From Sitta carolinensis (taxonomy: Eukaryota; Chordata; Aves; Passeriformes; Sittidae), in the NCBI GenBank assembly GCA_032173965.1, contig JAVUNC010000006.1, positions 21,867,870 to 21,931,869 of the forward strand: a DNA stretch of 64,000 nucleotides, written 5' to 3'. This document shows, in pieces, positions 47,884 through 58,770 of this stretch. A model generated the notes under the pieces. It saw only the letters and a list, made by a program, of their open reading frames with translations, was not told where the DNA came from and ran no database searches. Each line of letters opens with the position of its first letter. The stretch's first letter is position 1. The position numbers and the translations under genes are program-made.

Positions 47884-49889
47884 GACAGACACACAATTAC
47901 ACCCATCCTGCTCCCCCCAAGGATAAGAGGGAAATAAAAGTAACCAAATGTTGTCTGATGTCTCTGAAATTGAAGATTTGATGGCTGTTTGGAAAGGTTA
48001 TGGTTTTGAATAAACTTTTAGTCGTGGCCAGGAATCAGAGCAGATGCCAGCTGAGCCCTCCCAAAGTCGATGGAAACATTGTCTTTGCTTTTAAGGGACA
48101 GAAATATTTGGATTACAGCAAAAGGTGCTGAGCTGTGCAGGTTCAGCTCCCAGCTCTTCCATGCAGCTCCTGGGTGCTTTAGTGGAAGTACCAGTTAGGT
48201 ATAAAATGCAAGTACCTGGCATGGACAGTGCTCCTTGCTCCAAAACAATGGTGTGGGTGCCTGCTCCTCCCACACTGTCCTACAGACTGTGAGTCCAGGC
48301 TAGATGTTCAGCAGTGGCCACTGAACACAGATCTCAGGTTGGTTTTCAATATGAAAAATCAGAGTTTCTCACTTGGTGACCTTTGATTTCTGTTCATTGA
48401 CACTGCAAATGTCCCCAGGTCCACCAGAACTCCTTCTGGTCAAAACACAGAGATCCAGGATCTGGAGGAGATGCTGGAAGAGGGCAACAAGACCCATCTT
48501 CACTTGGGTGTCTTTTCTGGTGCTCAGCAATCTGCAGGAGTGAGGTTGCATTTTGGGGGTGTTTAGGGAAATCTGCTTTCTTGTGGATCCAGCACTAGGA
48601 TGAGCTGTGTCACACGCAGGTGGTGGAGGACAAGAGTGAGACACAACCCTTGCATTTCCCTGCTGCTTTCCATGTTTTCAGCAGGTGGGGTGGGGTGGGA
48701 GGTGAAATAGAATAGAATAGAATAGTAGAATAGAATAGAATAGAATAGAATAGAATAGAATAGAATAGAATAGAATAGAATAGAATAGAATAGAATAGAA
48801 TTTATGCTGGAACAATCTGTTATTTGGGACCACAATACGAGAAGCCCTACAGAGACTTGCAAGGACACAGTCAGGTTTTCCCAGAGTAAATTCCATTACT
48901 TCCAAGCTCTGCTGTGAAAGAAGCAAAGCTGTAAATCCTCAAAGCTAATAGTGCTATAATAGTAATTATTTGGTTGAGTTTTTTGTTTGATTGTTTGTTT
49001 GTTTGGGGGGTGGGGTTGACCAACAAAACCCAGGGAAAGACAAAAGGTTACATCAATAGCTGTTGTTTAGAACACAAACCATGAGAATTACAGATTTTTG
49101 CAATGAGATGAATTAAGCTAAAAGCCATATTAAGCAGTACTGCACATCTGCTGCATTTTCTAATTCCCTATGTGCCCTTGCTGCATTTTGTGAAGCTCAT
49201 TGTTGGGCTGATTGATAATATCAAGCCCTAACATTTTAACCAGCCTGAATTCTCAACAGGCTGTAGAATTCCTTGAGTTTGGCTTTCCAGAAACTCGTAT
49301 CTGCTGATGGAATATTTCTGGGACATCCTATGAGCTGCTTTGTTTCCTGGTGCTGGAGAATTTAGATTTGTAGCAGGCAGAAAAAAAAAACAGAGGGCTG
49401 GTGACTGTTTTTTCCTTCCTGAACAAAGTCTGTTGCAGCAGCAGGGAGGAGAATGAGGTCTGCCAGGATCCACCATCCAGCCTTGGAGTACCTGCAGCCA
49501 CGGGGGAGGGCTCCATGGGACACGGTGTGGATGTCTGATGTGCACAGAAATGTGCCACTCGAAGGGGCTGCTTGGCTGGCAGCTTCCCAGAGAGCCCAGC
49601 AGAGCTGGTGGCAGCAGTTCAGGCTAAATAAATAGTGAGGAGTGAGAGATCAGGGTGAAATCCTGGCTTGGAGGAGTCTGCTGCTGCCTTTGCCAGGCCA
49701 GCACTCCCCTGCTAAAAAAAAATCCTCCTGTTTTTTTAACCTTCCTTGGAGAAATACGCTGAGCAGACAGCACAAATCTGGAACACCTGGAGAAGGAGGA
49801 AAACCAAGAGTTTTCCCCCTTTATTTCAGCATCAGGGGCTGTGCTACCACCCCTGCCCGGGTGGAGGGGCGGTTTGTCCCCGAGTGCCG
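47884..49889. other. Non-coding stretch around a pentamer satellite
   Basis: No gene. Apart from the (TAGAA)n array, no named repeat was recognised. Confidence 0.4.
48708..48800 (+). repeat. (TAGAA)n pentanucleotide array
   Basis: About 18 units of TAGAA with one irregular unit near 48721-48728. Because five is not a multiple of three, all frames stay open through it. The minus-strand SILFY repeats are therefore artefacts. Confidence 0.97.
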
Positions 49890-50170
49890 CGGGTGTCGTT
49901 GAACATATACTCCTAATTGCAGCTGCTTTCCCTCTAATTACAGCTCCGTTTGGTTAGGATTTTCCTCCAATCCCTCATTTCCCCTAAAGCAAACACCAGA
50001 GCACCAGAGTTGTAACCCCAGTGGGGACATTTATTAATAACCCCCTTGGCAAATAGGGAAAAAAATCATTACGCTGTATTAGGCGCTAAAATATTTTCCC
50101 ACTGCAAAGGCTAATTGATAAAACCAAGCAGATATTATGGGGCAATTAATGTTAAGATGAAAACAAACAC
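49890..50170. promoter_or_regulatory. Candidate conserved regulatory element
   Basis: Spaced homeodomain-type cores in repeat-free sequence: CTCCTAATTGCAGCTGC, CCTCTAATTACAGCTCCG, GGCTAATTGATAAAACC, GGGGCAATTAATG. The TAATTGCAGCTG and TAATTACAGCTC words are near-duplicates about 25 bp apart, joining a homeodomain core to an E-box-like core. Regulatory function is inferred. Confidence 0.4.
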
Positions 50171-53008
50171 GAGAGCAAAACAAAAACAGGCTGATGGAGA
50201 GTGGTTTTTTTTTGTTTTTTTTTTTTGTTTTTTTCTGGCTTCCAGGAGCTTCTTGAGAGTTAGAAATGAGATGCTGGTAAATAATCTGAGATTACCTGCT
50301 TAGAAAAGGAGAGATTAAACAGGGAATTGAAGGGAGGGATTCTTGCACAGCTCTTCCAGTGAGAGTGGTTACAAGTCTTAAGGGGTTTTGCATGTCTTTC
50401 AAAATAACTTTATATTTTGAATTGGCTTTTCCCCCCACTTCCCAGAACAGCTCCATATTCTGCACTTCACTGTGAAAGTTTACCAACCCAGTCTGAGTTC
50501 TCAGTCCCGGATCAAAGTCCATAATGGTGTCAGTTCGAATAATTACAAAGGGGAAAAAGAGGGAAATAAGATGGTTTATCACCTGAACGATCCCCCTGAC
50601 TCAGATTTAAAATAAAGATGCCCAGGGAAAAGCAAAATCTGGCAAAACTCTGAACTTATTCTGGAGGGATCATCTTTTTATTTGCTGTTTGAACAGAGTC
50701 AAACACCTTTGATCTTAACCTATGTCCAGAGCTTCCAGCTGCGAGCACAAACCAAACAGAGGATGACCAGTAAAGGAGAACAGACTGGTCCAGCCACACA
50801 GCCCATGCACTAGCTCTGGGATGGGGAAGGTGATAATGAAGACACAGACAAACAAGACACTTCCTTCCTGATATTTTATTCATTCATCAAACAATATTAC
50901 ACATTCCCATCGATGCAGGCAGTGGGAATTTTGCGGGGCTGATTAAAAGCTAGTGGAAGGGGAGAAGGAAAGTAAATTCTTTACTAAGCAGCAGTTTTAA
51001 TTTTAGCTAGGTTTGTAAATTTTTATTTATTTTAGGTTAGTAAGGTTCTCTAGCAGCTCAGAATGCAGTGCAAGTCCTGCCTAAAGAGGTGGTGGAAGCA
51101 AGGAACCACTCACTTTATTCTTGACTGTCTAGGGTTCAGAAAAAGTCACAATACCACATTTTAAAAACAATAGTAATAACAATAATAAAAAAGTTGTATG
51201 TGTCCTGTTCCTATTTGAGGATTGCACACAGGCTGGCAGAGAGGACTTGGGCATATCACAGCAGAGGTTTTGGGACTTCTCAGGAAAATTCTTCCCATGT
51301 CTGCTGGGACAAACCATGTTATCTTCTAACCCTAGGAGAACTCCAGTGTGTATTGTGGGCCAGGTCTGGGTGTTGTTGCAATGCCGAGCAAGTCCTGAGG
51401 GATTTGTCCCTGCTGCATCCAAGGTGGGGCAGGACCTGTTAGCCAGGCCCTTCTTGAGCGGGAATGACAGCTGGCCACTCCTGGAGCCAGCAGCCCCGAG
51501 GGAAATGGCTGTTTAAAAGGACATCCCTCTTCAGCAGGCTGGGGGTGTCACCCCAGGCTGCCCGAGGGCGAACACACCTCCCCATTTACCCCACTGAGAT
51601 TGTGCTTGGCTTCCTAGAACACCTCAGGGGCAGCAGTTCAGGGGGGGCTGTGGGATGAAGAGTTTTAGATGTAGAGTTGCTCACCAGCTTTTCCTTCACC
51701 TTTCTCAAAGGGGCTGTGGGAGTCTTGTCCCTCCTGGAACACGTGGACTGGTGGGCACAGCTGCAGTCGTGGGGAGAGAACCTGCGAGGAGAACCAAGGG
51801 CAAAGATGAAGGCAGAGTTCAAGTCTTCACTCCATGTGTGCTGTTCCAGCACCACGAGGAGATGTTGTGGTGGGAGCTCATCCCAACTCTGGAAGAAACT
51901 TTGGGCGTCTCCAAGATGATCCTAATTCTTGCTGTGGATCCAAATCATCCCTTACCCAGAGATCAGCTTGTGGGTGAGTGTTAAAGGAGACTCCTGTATT
52001 GATAACATCCGCTGGACTCTGTGGTTGTGTGGTCTCAGGTATTCTGAGTTTTCAGGGATTGGGGTACAACAAGTGTTGGGAAGAGCTGGGAGAGAAGGAA
52101 TAAGCAGCTCATGGATATTTCTCCTGCCAAGCCAGTTGCAAATGTGCCATCTCAGTGTCACATTGTTGATAAAAAGGATTAAAGAATTCCCTTGTTTTAG
52201 ACATCTACAACCTGTGTGAGGTCTTAGTTCATATGGTTGGGGAAAAATTTGAAACTATGAAATCCAGACTTTAGAAAATACTCAAAAACTCCAACAGTTG
52301 TAACCAAAAAAATAAAAACAAAAACCCCCAAACCCCCTCCCCCCAAGAAAAAAACCCCCAAACAAACAAATAAAAAGAAAACCATGAAGAAATATGACAT
52401 GTTGGATGTTTTCAGGTGTTGGGGGTGAGTATGGAGATACCCCTGGGGGACCCCTCAGTCTCTGGCAGGCAGGGAGCTCTGCTCCTGGCTGGGTGTGGCA
52501 GTCCCACCACATGGACTCCGAGCTCCCACCATCCTTGATGCCATGACCTGCCACTGGGGCCAGGTTCCTGCCTTCTCAAACTGACCCACCACATTTTGCA
52601 AAAGCTCTGAAGTAGCTATTGCAGAGTTAATCATGTTCCTAATTCCCCCTCCATGTTCATGGATGCCTTTAGGTACAACATTTATCACCAGACTCCCTTC
52701 CCAATCTTCTTCCTTACTGCCAAGTGCTCCTATCAATGTTTTCTACACATCCGTGTCCCCTCTTTTCCTTTCACATCTGCATTGCTGTGACTTTCATGCT
52801 GCCCTTCACTTTTGTTCATTCCAATCTGGATGTTTTCTCCTCTTCTTCTTCCTGGGATCCTCAACAGGACCTGGAAGGAATAACTGCAGAGAGCCTGCCC
52901 TGCTCTGCTGCTTTTGCTGTGCAAGAGAAAAGCTTCAGACCTCCACCACAAGAGGTACAGATGGTGACCAGTGTCACCTCAAACCTTGGACAGTTTGTAG
53001 TTTCAAGT
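50171..53008. other. Non-coding stretch, nothing recognised
   Basis: No gene. T-rich run at about 50204-50236 and A/C-rich tract at about 52305-52375. The 241-aa frame at 52633-53358 (+) runs into a CR1 fragment and is not a gene. Confidence 0.4.
52305..52375. repeat. A/C-rich low-complexity tract
   Basis: Runs of A4-7 alternate with C4-8, the same texture as 35395-35460. Confidence 0.8.
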
Positions 53009-53145
53009 TCATAGAATTGCAGAATGGCTTGTGTTGGCAGGGAATTCAAAACTCCACCTTCCACTGTCCCAGGCTGCTCCAAGCCCCATCCAACTTGGCC
53101 TGGGACATGTCCAGAGGTGGAGCAGCCACAGCTTCTCTGGGCAAT
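53009..53145 (-). mobile_element. CR1 LINE fragment (3' end)
   Basis: The reverse-complement terminus 'tcatagaattgcagaatgg' is followed by 'ggctgctccaagccccatcc', 'aacttggcctgggacatg' and 'cagccacagcttctctgggc'. A block of about 20 bp normally found near the terminus is missing. Confidence 0.9.
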
Positions 53146-53458
53146 GAGTCTCTCCTTACTCTTTCCCAGCACTTTCTTCCACTCCTGGCTTTTCTGGCTC
53201 TTCCTGCAAGCTCTGCCTCTCCTCTTTCTCCTCCACCACTTACATCCTGCCACTTTCTGGCCTCTAGAACATCGATTTCAATTTGTTTGTGCTGCCTGTT
53301 TTTCTCCTGTGATCTCCCAAGTTCCAGCATTCTCCACAGCAAAGTACAGAGGCTCTAAGCAAGGCCAGGAAAGCACCCACATTATCACAAACACATTTTT
53401 TCATGTAGCAAGGGTGTCTCACAGTGAATATACAGCAGTCACACCTGTCCCTGCTCAT

Positions 53459-53527
53459 TGCAGGGCCATTGGAGCAGGTGACCTTTAAAGGTTCCCTCCA
53501 GCTCAATTTATTCCATGATTCTATGAC
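53459..53527 (+). mobile_element. Short CR1 3' terminus
   Basis: The segment 'tggagcaggtgacctttaaa', 'ggttccctccagctcaa', 'tccatgattctatga' is the sense CR1 terminus and keeps one TGATTCTA-type terminal repeat unit. Confidence 0.85.
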
Positions 53528-54049
53528 CTCCAAAAGGCACTTTGATTTCAAAAATCACTGGTCAGTATATATCTACAGTGATATAAATGTGAGAGCCTGC
53601 TCCATAAAAGAGACAATTATCTGCAGAGGAGTTTTGGGGGATGACTGGTGGCCCCTTGCCCCATGTCTGACCAATTCCCTCTGGTCCTGGACATCAGGGG
53701 GGGCACCCTGGAGGTGCAAAGTCACCCTGGGCACAGGTGAGGGTGCCCTGCTGGGGGCTGAGGATAGCAGGAAGGTTCCTGAATTGCCTCTGACCATGTC
53801 CCTACATGTGGAGTGAGGATATTTGTGCTGCTTTGTTTGTACCTGGGACACGAACCAAGAACCTTTTTAGGATGATAATGGAAGTGGCAGAGTTTATTTA
53901 GGAAAGCTGTGAGTATTTGGGGGTATTTCTGTACTGTCTTATCACCTCAGAAAGAGGCAGACTGCTTAAAATGCTCAATATTTAGAAAAGCTTACTTCGT
54001 CTCTCTTGTCTTATGTTATTGGTGTGGAATATTCCCTCTTAAGCACACT
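53528..54049. other. Non-coding stretch, nothing recognised
   Basis: No gene or named repeat. It starts a CR1-free block that runs to about 60.45 kb. Confidence 0.4.
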
Positions 54050-54780
54050 GCAATAATATTAGATAATTACTTAGCTCATTTTTCTATATGGGTTTTGGTA
54101 ATTCATAATTGTCTCAGAGCTGAGGAAATGTTTCCTTTAAGAAGGTTAAACAAAGAGTTTATTGACATTAGTGAAGATTGGTTAAAGAAAAACATTATTA
54201 AATAAAAGGAGCTTTATTTAAACACTAAATTAATCATTTAAAGGCAAATTAGAGGTCGTAACTCCTCCTAAATAAATAATGTTAAACAATAATTAGATAT
54301 CCATTTTAGATTACAGGCAAGCACTTGGGTTCAGTGGGCTGAAAAACAAGTTTCTTCTCATCTCTTCAAATTTGTTCAATATACATAATTAAAGCGAATC
54401 ACTGCCCCGCTTAAATTTTCCATTCCGAGATTAAAAAAAGATTCCGTTTGTAACTGTGTGTCATATTCGCCATTAGATGATAAAACATCTTTAAAGCTCC
54501 ACTTTCATGTAAACAGAATAAAAGATGAGAGCATCCGGAGAGATCCCCGGCAGTGGAAATCGATTCTCCTAAGCTACTGGTTACAGTTATCAATCTTATC
54601 AAACAGGCCGATGCATGAGTGCCCTCAGCCACTTTGATTTGTATGATCTCCCTTTGCCAGAGTTAACCTTCCCCACGTTCCAGCGTGTGCAAGAGGCACT
54701 ATCTGGGCTATAATTACCCTCCCTTTCATTAGTGCTCTTACTCATCTCTTAAGTGGGAGATAAAATTAAAGAAGCGCTTC
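54050..54780. promoter_or_regulatory. Candidate conserved regulatory element cluster
   Basis: Transposon-free with high motif density: TAATTCATAATTGTC, CTAAATTAATCATTTAAAGG, CAATAATTAGATATCC, a GATA pair TTATCAATCTTATC at 54587-54600, ATCGATTC, and CGCCATTAGATGATAAAAC. CpGs survive in AT-rich surroundings (54400-54560). Enhancer function is inferred from composition only. Confidence 0.42.
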
Positions 54781-54800
54781 TCCCCTCTCGTTTCATGGTG

Positions 54801-54834
54801 CTTTTTTTATTATTATTTTTTTTTTTTTTTTTTG
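54801..54834. repeat. T-rich run
   Basis: Mostly T with a short TTA interruption (attattatt), about 33 bp. Confidence 0.9.
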
Positions 54835-55849
54835 TGGGCTCTGAGCAGCCTCGTTTGTGCTTTCCCATGAACGTGAGCCAACCTTCCCCCTTCTCATCCC
54901 CCTTTCAAAGAGGGATTCGGGATGGGGAGCCACAATCCCAGCGCCCCACGTCTCTGGGTTTGCATTAAATCTCCTCAAAACGACCACGGCTGACAGGGAC
55001 CACACCACCACCCTCCAGAACCTTCCGTGGGCTCTGCTGGCCCCACCGCCAGCCACACAAAAAGTGAATTTTCACTGGGAATTTTTGTCATCCGCGATGC
55101 AAGCGTTGAGGAGTTGGATTAATGAGAGCTGACGTTGGCGCTGATAAATAATGACACCACCGAAAGCAACCTCGGCGGTGGATGGCAACATCAAAAAGCC
55201 CAGCAGATTTCACTCTCTATTAAGGGATTGTCCTGCAAAGAAGCAGGAATGGTGGTGGGGGGAAAAGCTGGATGCTCTGGCAGGATTTTACACAAATCTG
55301 CCGTCCGTGGGTCAGGGTTTTTTGCACTCTGCTCTTGCCTTTGCCACATTTGATTCCAGGCTGATGCTGGCGCTGTGTAGGTGAATATTGCCCTGCTAAT
55401 TGTCACCCCTAATTGCATCCTCCTCGTTAGCCTTGCCCCCAGTTGTTCCCCACACCTCTGCCTGGCATGTGGGCTCCTGCTCAGCCCTTCTGCATCACCA
55501 TCACTAAGGTGAATACAACTTTCACCTTTATCTAAAGAAATATTTCACCCATTTCCGTGCTGCTTCCTTTTTTTCTTATTTAAAAATGAAAGTGGCTGAT
55601 GCTGGAGATGTTTTTAACCCCTGCAAATGTTACCTCACACCTCGCACAGATCTTCAGGGTCCGCAGCAGTGGCAGGGATCACAGATTTCCTCTAAATCCA
55701 TGTTCTAGGAAGAATAACATCGCCAGGAAAAGTTGTTTTGCTCAACCCTGTTATCTCTCATTAGCTAGCGAACACAAAGGAACAGAACAAGACCTTTCTG
55801 ATTATTTTAGTGGTTTTTTTTTTCCCCCCCCTTAACTACTGAATTTACA
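54835..55849. other. Non-coding stretch with element-like part
   Basis: No gene. About 55080-55440 has spaced cores (GGATTAATGAGAGC, CCTGCTAATTGTC, CCCTAATTGCATCC) and retained CpGs, a weak regulatory candidate. Confidence 0.33.
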
Positions 55850-57480
55850 CACAAAAAAGAAAGGCACTTTGTATTTAAGGTTAATCAAGTTTCAGTACAA
55901 TTTTTTACAAACTGGAATCACACTAATCTTTTTTTTTCTTGCTCTAATGTGTGGCTGTTGAAATCCTTAGCTGTGATAAATTAAGCTACTTATTAATCTA
56001 ATTATCGTACATTCATCCTAGAAACTTTCATGTGACTTGAAAAGGCTATTCAACCTTTTCCCTCCCCTCCTAGAAAGGGCTCAACCTTGCACCAATTAAG
56101 ATCATTCTGAAGTAATGCTTTAAAAAAGCTTTCTTTAATCACTCAGTGGAACATGGGCTGATGGTAAGCAAACTAAAAGCTGTGAGAAAAGTTTACCTTA
56201 CCTTTCAGTCTGGATATTTTTGAGTTGGAACAGGAAGGTCTAATTGTGGTGTTCCTCTCTTCTTCCTCTTCTCTGCTGTCCTAAATAAATCTATGAAATT
56301 ATTTAACAAAAAAAAGTTGTGACTGATACCGCTGGCTTCTTTTTTTTCTGAGTGTAGCAAAGGACAAGATGGGAAGATGTATTTGAACAAAACACATGAA
56401 GTCTAATTCAGTATTGGGTTAACTGGAAGTTCTTTACTCCCAGAGTATATATTAACCACCCAGATTTCATAGATACTGCTTTGTTTTAAAGCCTTATCTA
56501 TTGACAGGAAAACATCCCGATTCCAAAGTATCCCAGGGATTAAGAAAAGGAGAAATAAACCCCCAAGTGCCAAAAAGAAATAGGTTGCAAGTGTCTCCTA
56601 TCTTAAACATCCATTCATCGCCAAACGGTTTTGTTACTTTTTCTTAATAACCACATAAATGGAGCTATTTTATATTCAAATTAAACTAGGTATTAATTTG
56701 AATGCAAAGCAGCTCAGTTTGTGCCGTTTCAATGACAGGTTTACCCCCAGACAGAATTTATGAACAGCCCGATGTGGGGGAAGTCAGCTCCTGCTCCTCA
56801 CCCCCTCTCCGTGCCTAGCAAACTTGCTAACTGTGAATAGTTTTTGAAGTGAAGATTAAAAGAGTGGAATTATAAAGTATAATTACATTTTATTGAAACT
56901 CTAGAAATCAGAAAAAAATTCAGCAGGAAACTTTTAGCGAAACATGATGTGTTGTCATTATCATTAAAAGATAAAAGTTCCATACTGTTTTTATCTGTTT
57001 ATTTGGAAGAAATCCAGCCTTTGCAGTTACGCAGGAAACAAAAAACTGGAATGCAGGAGTAATTATTAAAACTGTGTGATTTGTTATCTCAGCTACTGTC
57101 TTTCCAAATGGTAATGCGATATCAGCAGCTGCAGACGGTCGCTGATTTCCTCTATTAGTAAACAAGTGCTTTGGAGACCTGTGTGAGGCACTTTAAGCCC
57201 ACTACTCCCCGAAGTGCTGTCAGGCTTAACTACTAATCCATGGTATTTCAGAGCACTGGAAATTCATCTTTATAAAACCTGAACAAAAAAGGGAAAAAGC
57301 CTGGAGGGCAGGAGCTCCCTCTGGTGAGACAAATGACATGTTCATTTATTAATGAAACAATAACCCTGGAAAGAGGATCAAAGCACATTCCATCCTCACT
57401 TTACAATCCCCAATTTTCTCAGGCCATACCATTTAATTGAGCCATGACAATGGAATACTTAATTGTTGCGTTAAAGTTTG
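55850..57480. promoter_or_regulatory. Candidate conserved regulatory element cluster
   Basis: AT-rich and transposon-free, with cores such as GCTACTTATTAATCTAATTATCG near 55983 (given here in part), CCAATTAAGATC, GGTATTAATTTGAATGC and GGAGTAATTATTAAAACTG, plus an element-like stretch at about 57060-57250 with retained CpGs. Function is inferred. Confidence 0.33.
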
Positions 57481-58640
57481 AAGAAGCGACTTCTTCAGAA
57501 TCAATGTTCATTTCTGGATTATGACAGTCTAATGTTGCCAGCTTGTAGCTGCTGGAATTTTATTTTCTCTCTTTATTTTATGCAGAGAGAGAGAAACAGA
57601 GAGAGAGAGAAAGAGCTGATTTTATTCTTTTACCAAAGGCTCCTTATCCCTCCCCATAAGCAGGGGTGAATATACCTGTACTGGAGGTGAAGCCTGGCTG
57701 CTGGCCCAACATCGAGGGTGTGCCCAGGGGGACAAGCCTGGGGGTGACTTCTGTGCCAGGAGGAGGAAGGCACGGAGTTCAGCACCTCGGAAAAGTAAAA
57801 AAAAACAAAACAAAAAACCAACCCAGATTTTGATTTAAAATTAAAGGAAAAGCTGAAATAAGGAGCTGGCCTCTGTGAGTTTGTGTTTCTGTAAGTACCA
57901 GCGAGGCTCCTGAGTTCTCCAAGGGAACCTCTGGCACTGGAAGCTCTGGTCCTAGATCAGCATTTCCCTGACTCTGGGCTACAGGCAGGTCCTCATCCAT
58001 CCTTATCCCCAGAGCCAGCATTGCTTCAGTGCCCCCTCCTCATTTTCCAGGGCTAGGGTCACGCTCCCAGCCTGTCCACCCGGCTCTGCCTGCGCTTCAC
58101 TTTCTCCCAGCACTCCAAACACAAGGATGCCTCTATGTTTGGGAATGCTTAAAGAGCTTTTGATTCTCACCCTGATTTCAGAGAAGGTCCTAGAGGATCC
58201 CCTGGCTCCTTCCTGGGAGCTCACATTGTCTGCCACCAAAGTTTGGAGGCGGAAGGAGCATCCTCCTGCTTTTGTGTCCAGCTGCTTCAGTGGTTCCCAA
58301 TGTCTTGAAAGGCCACGAAGAAAATGGAGGTGCTCAAATTAAAAGCCCCTTTTCCTAAAAGAGAATATCTTCTGAAATGACTATGTGTCATATCTGTCTC
58401 TCTCAGTGTCCTTCCCCTGCCACCTGATTTTATCAAAGTTCTTATTGGTGCCTCATTTTATATAATTGATATTTACCAACTCGGTACCCAGCAGTGATTG
58501 ACTGCATTATTTTTCTTTAACCTGATTTTAACTTAAATGCCATTTTCTGGGTGCCTGCAAAGAGGCAGCTAGAAAGGCTATCATCCATGAGTGTCTTCTA
58601 CTTTTAAATTAATGCTTTATTAATTCTTCCTATGACATGT
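57481..58640. other. Non-coding stretch, nothing recognised
   Basis: No gene. It contains a (GA)n-rich run at about 57583-57615. Confidence 0.4.
57583..57615. repeat. (GA)n-rich microsatellite
   Basis: GAGAGAGAGA runs with A and C interruptions over about 33 bp. Confidence 0.85.
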
Positions 58641-58644
58641 ATTA

Positions 58645-58770
58645 TAATGCACTTGCATGTACATAGCGCCTATCGTATAAGAACCCTGAGACACTTACAA
58701 ACATTAACTAAGCCTTACAATCTTCTTACTTTGGGTAAACAGGGACAGAGGGAGGTTAAGTCTGTCATCC
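58645..58770 (+). mobile_element. MIR-type (CORE-SINE) remnant
   Basis: The order 'tacatagcgcctatcgtata', 'gacacttacaaacattaact', 'aagccttacaatcttc', 'gggtaaacagggacagaggg', 'aggttaagt' follows the well-known MIR layout (atagcgcc, actttacaaacatta, taatcctcacaac, gatggggaaactgaggcac, gaggttaagt). MIR elements are ancient amniote SINEs, and survival of this one in a transposon-poor zone may reflect slow decay or constraint. Confidence 0.62.

Noticed and set aside
48563..48926. Minus-strand frames with SILFY tandem peptides
   Set aside because: Pure translation of the (TAGAA)n array.
52633..53358. 241-aa plus-strand frame
   Set aside because: It passes through an antisense CR1 fragment (53009-53145) and is S/F/L-rich with no domain.
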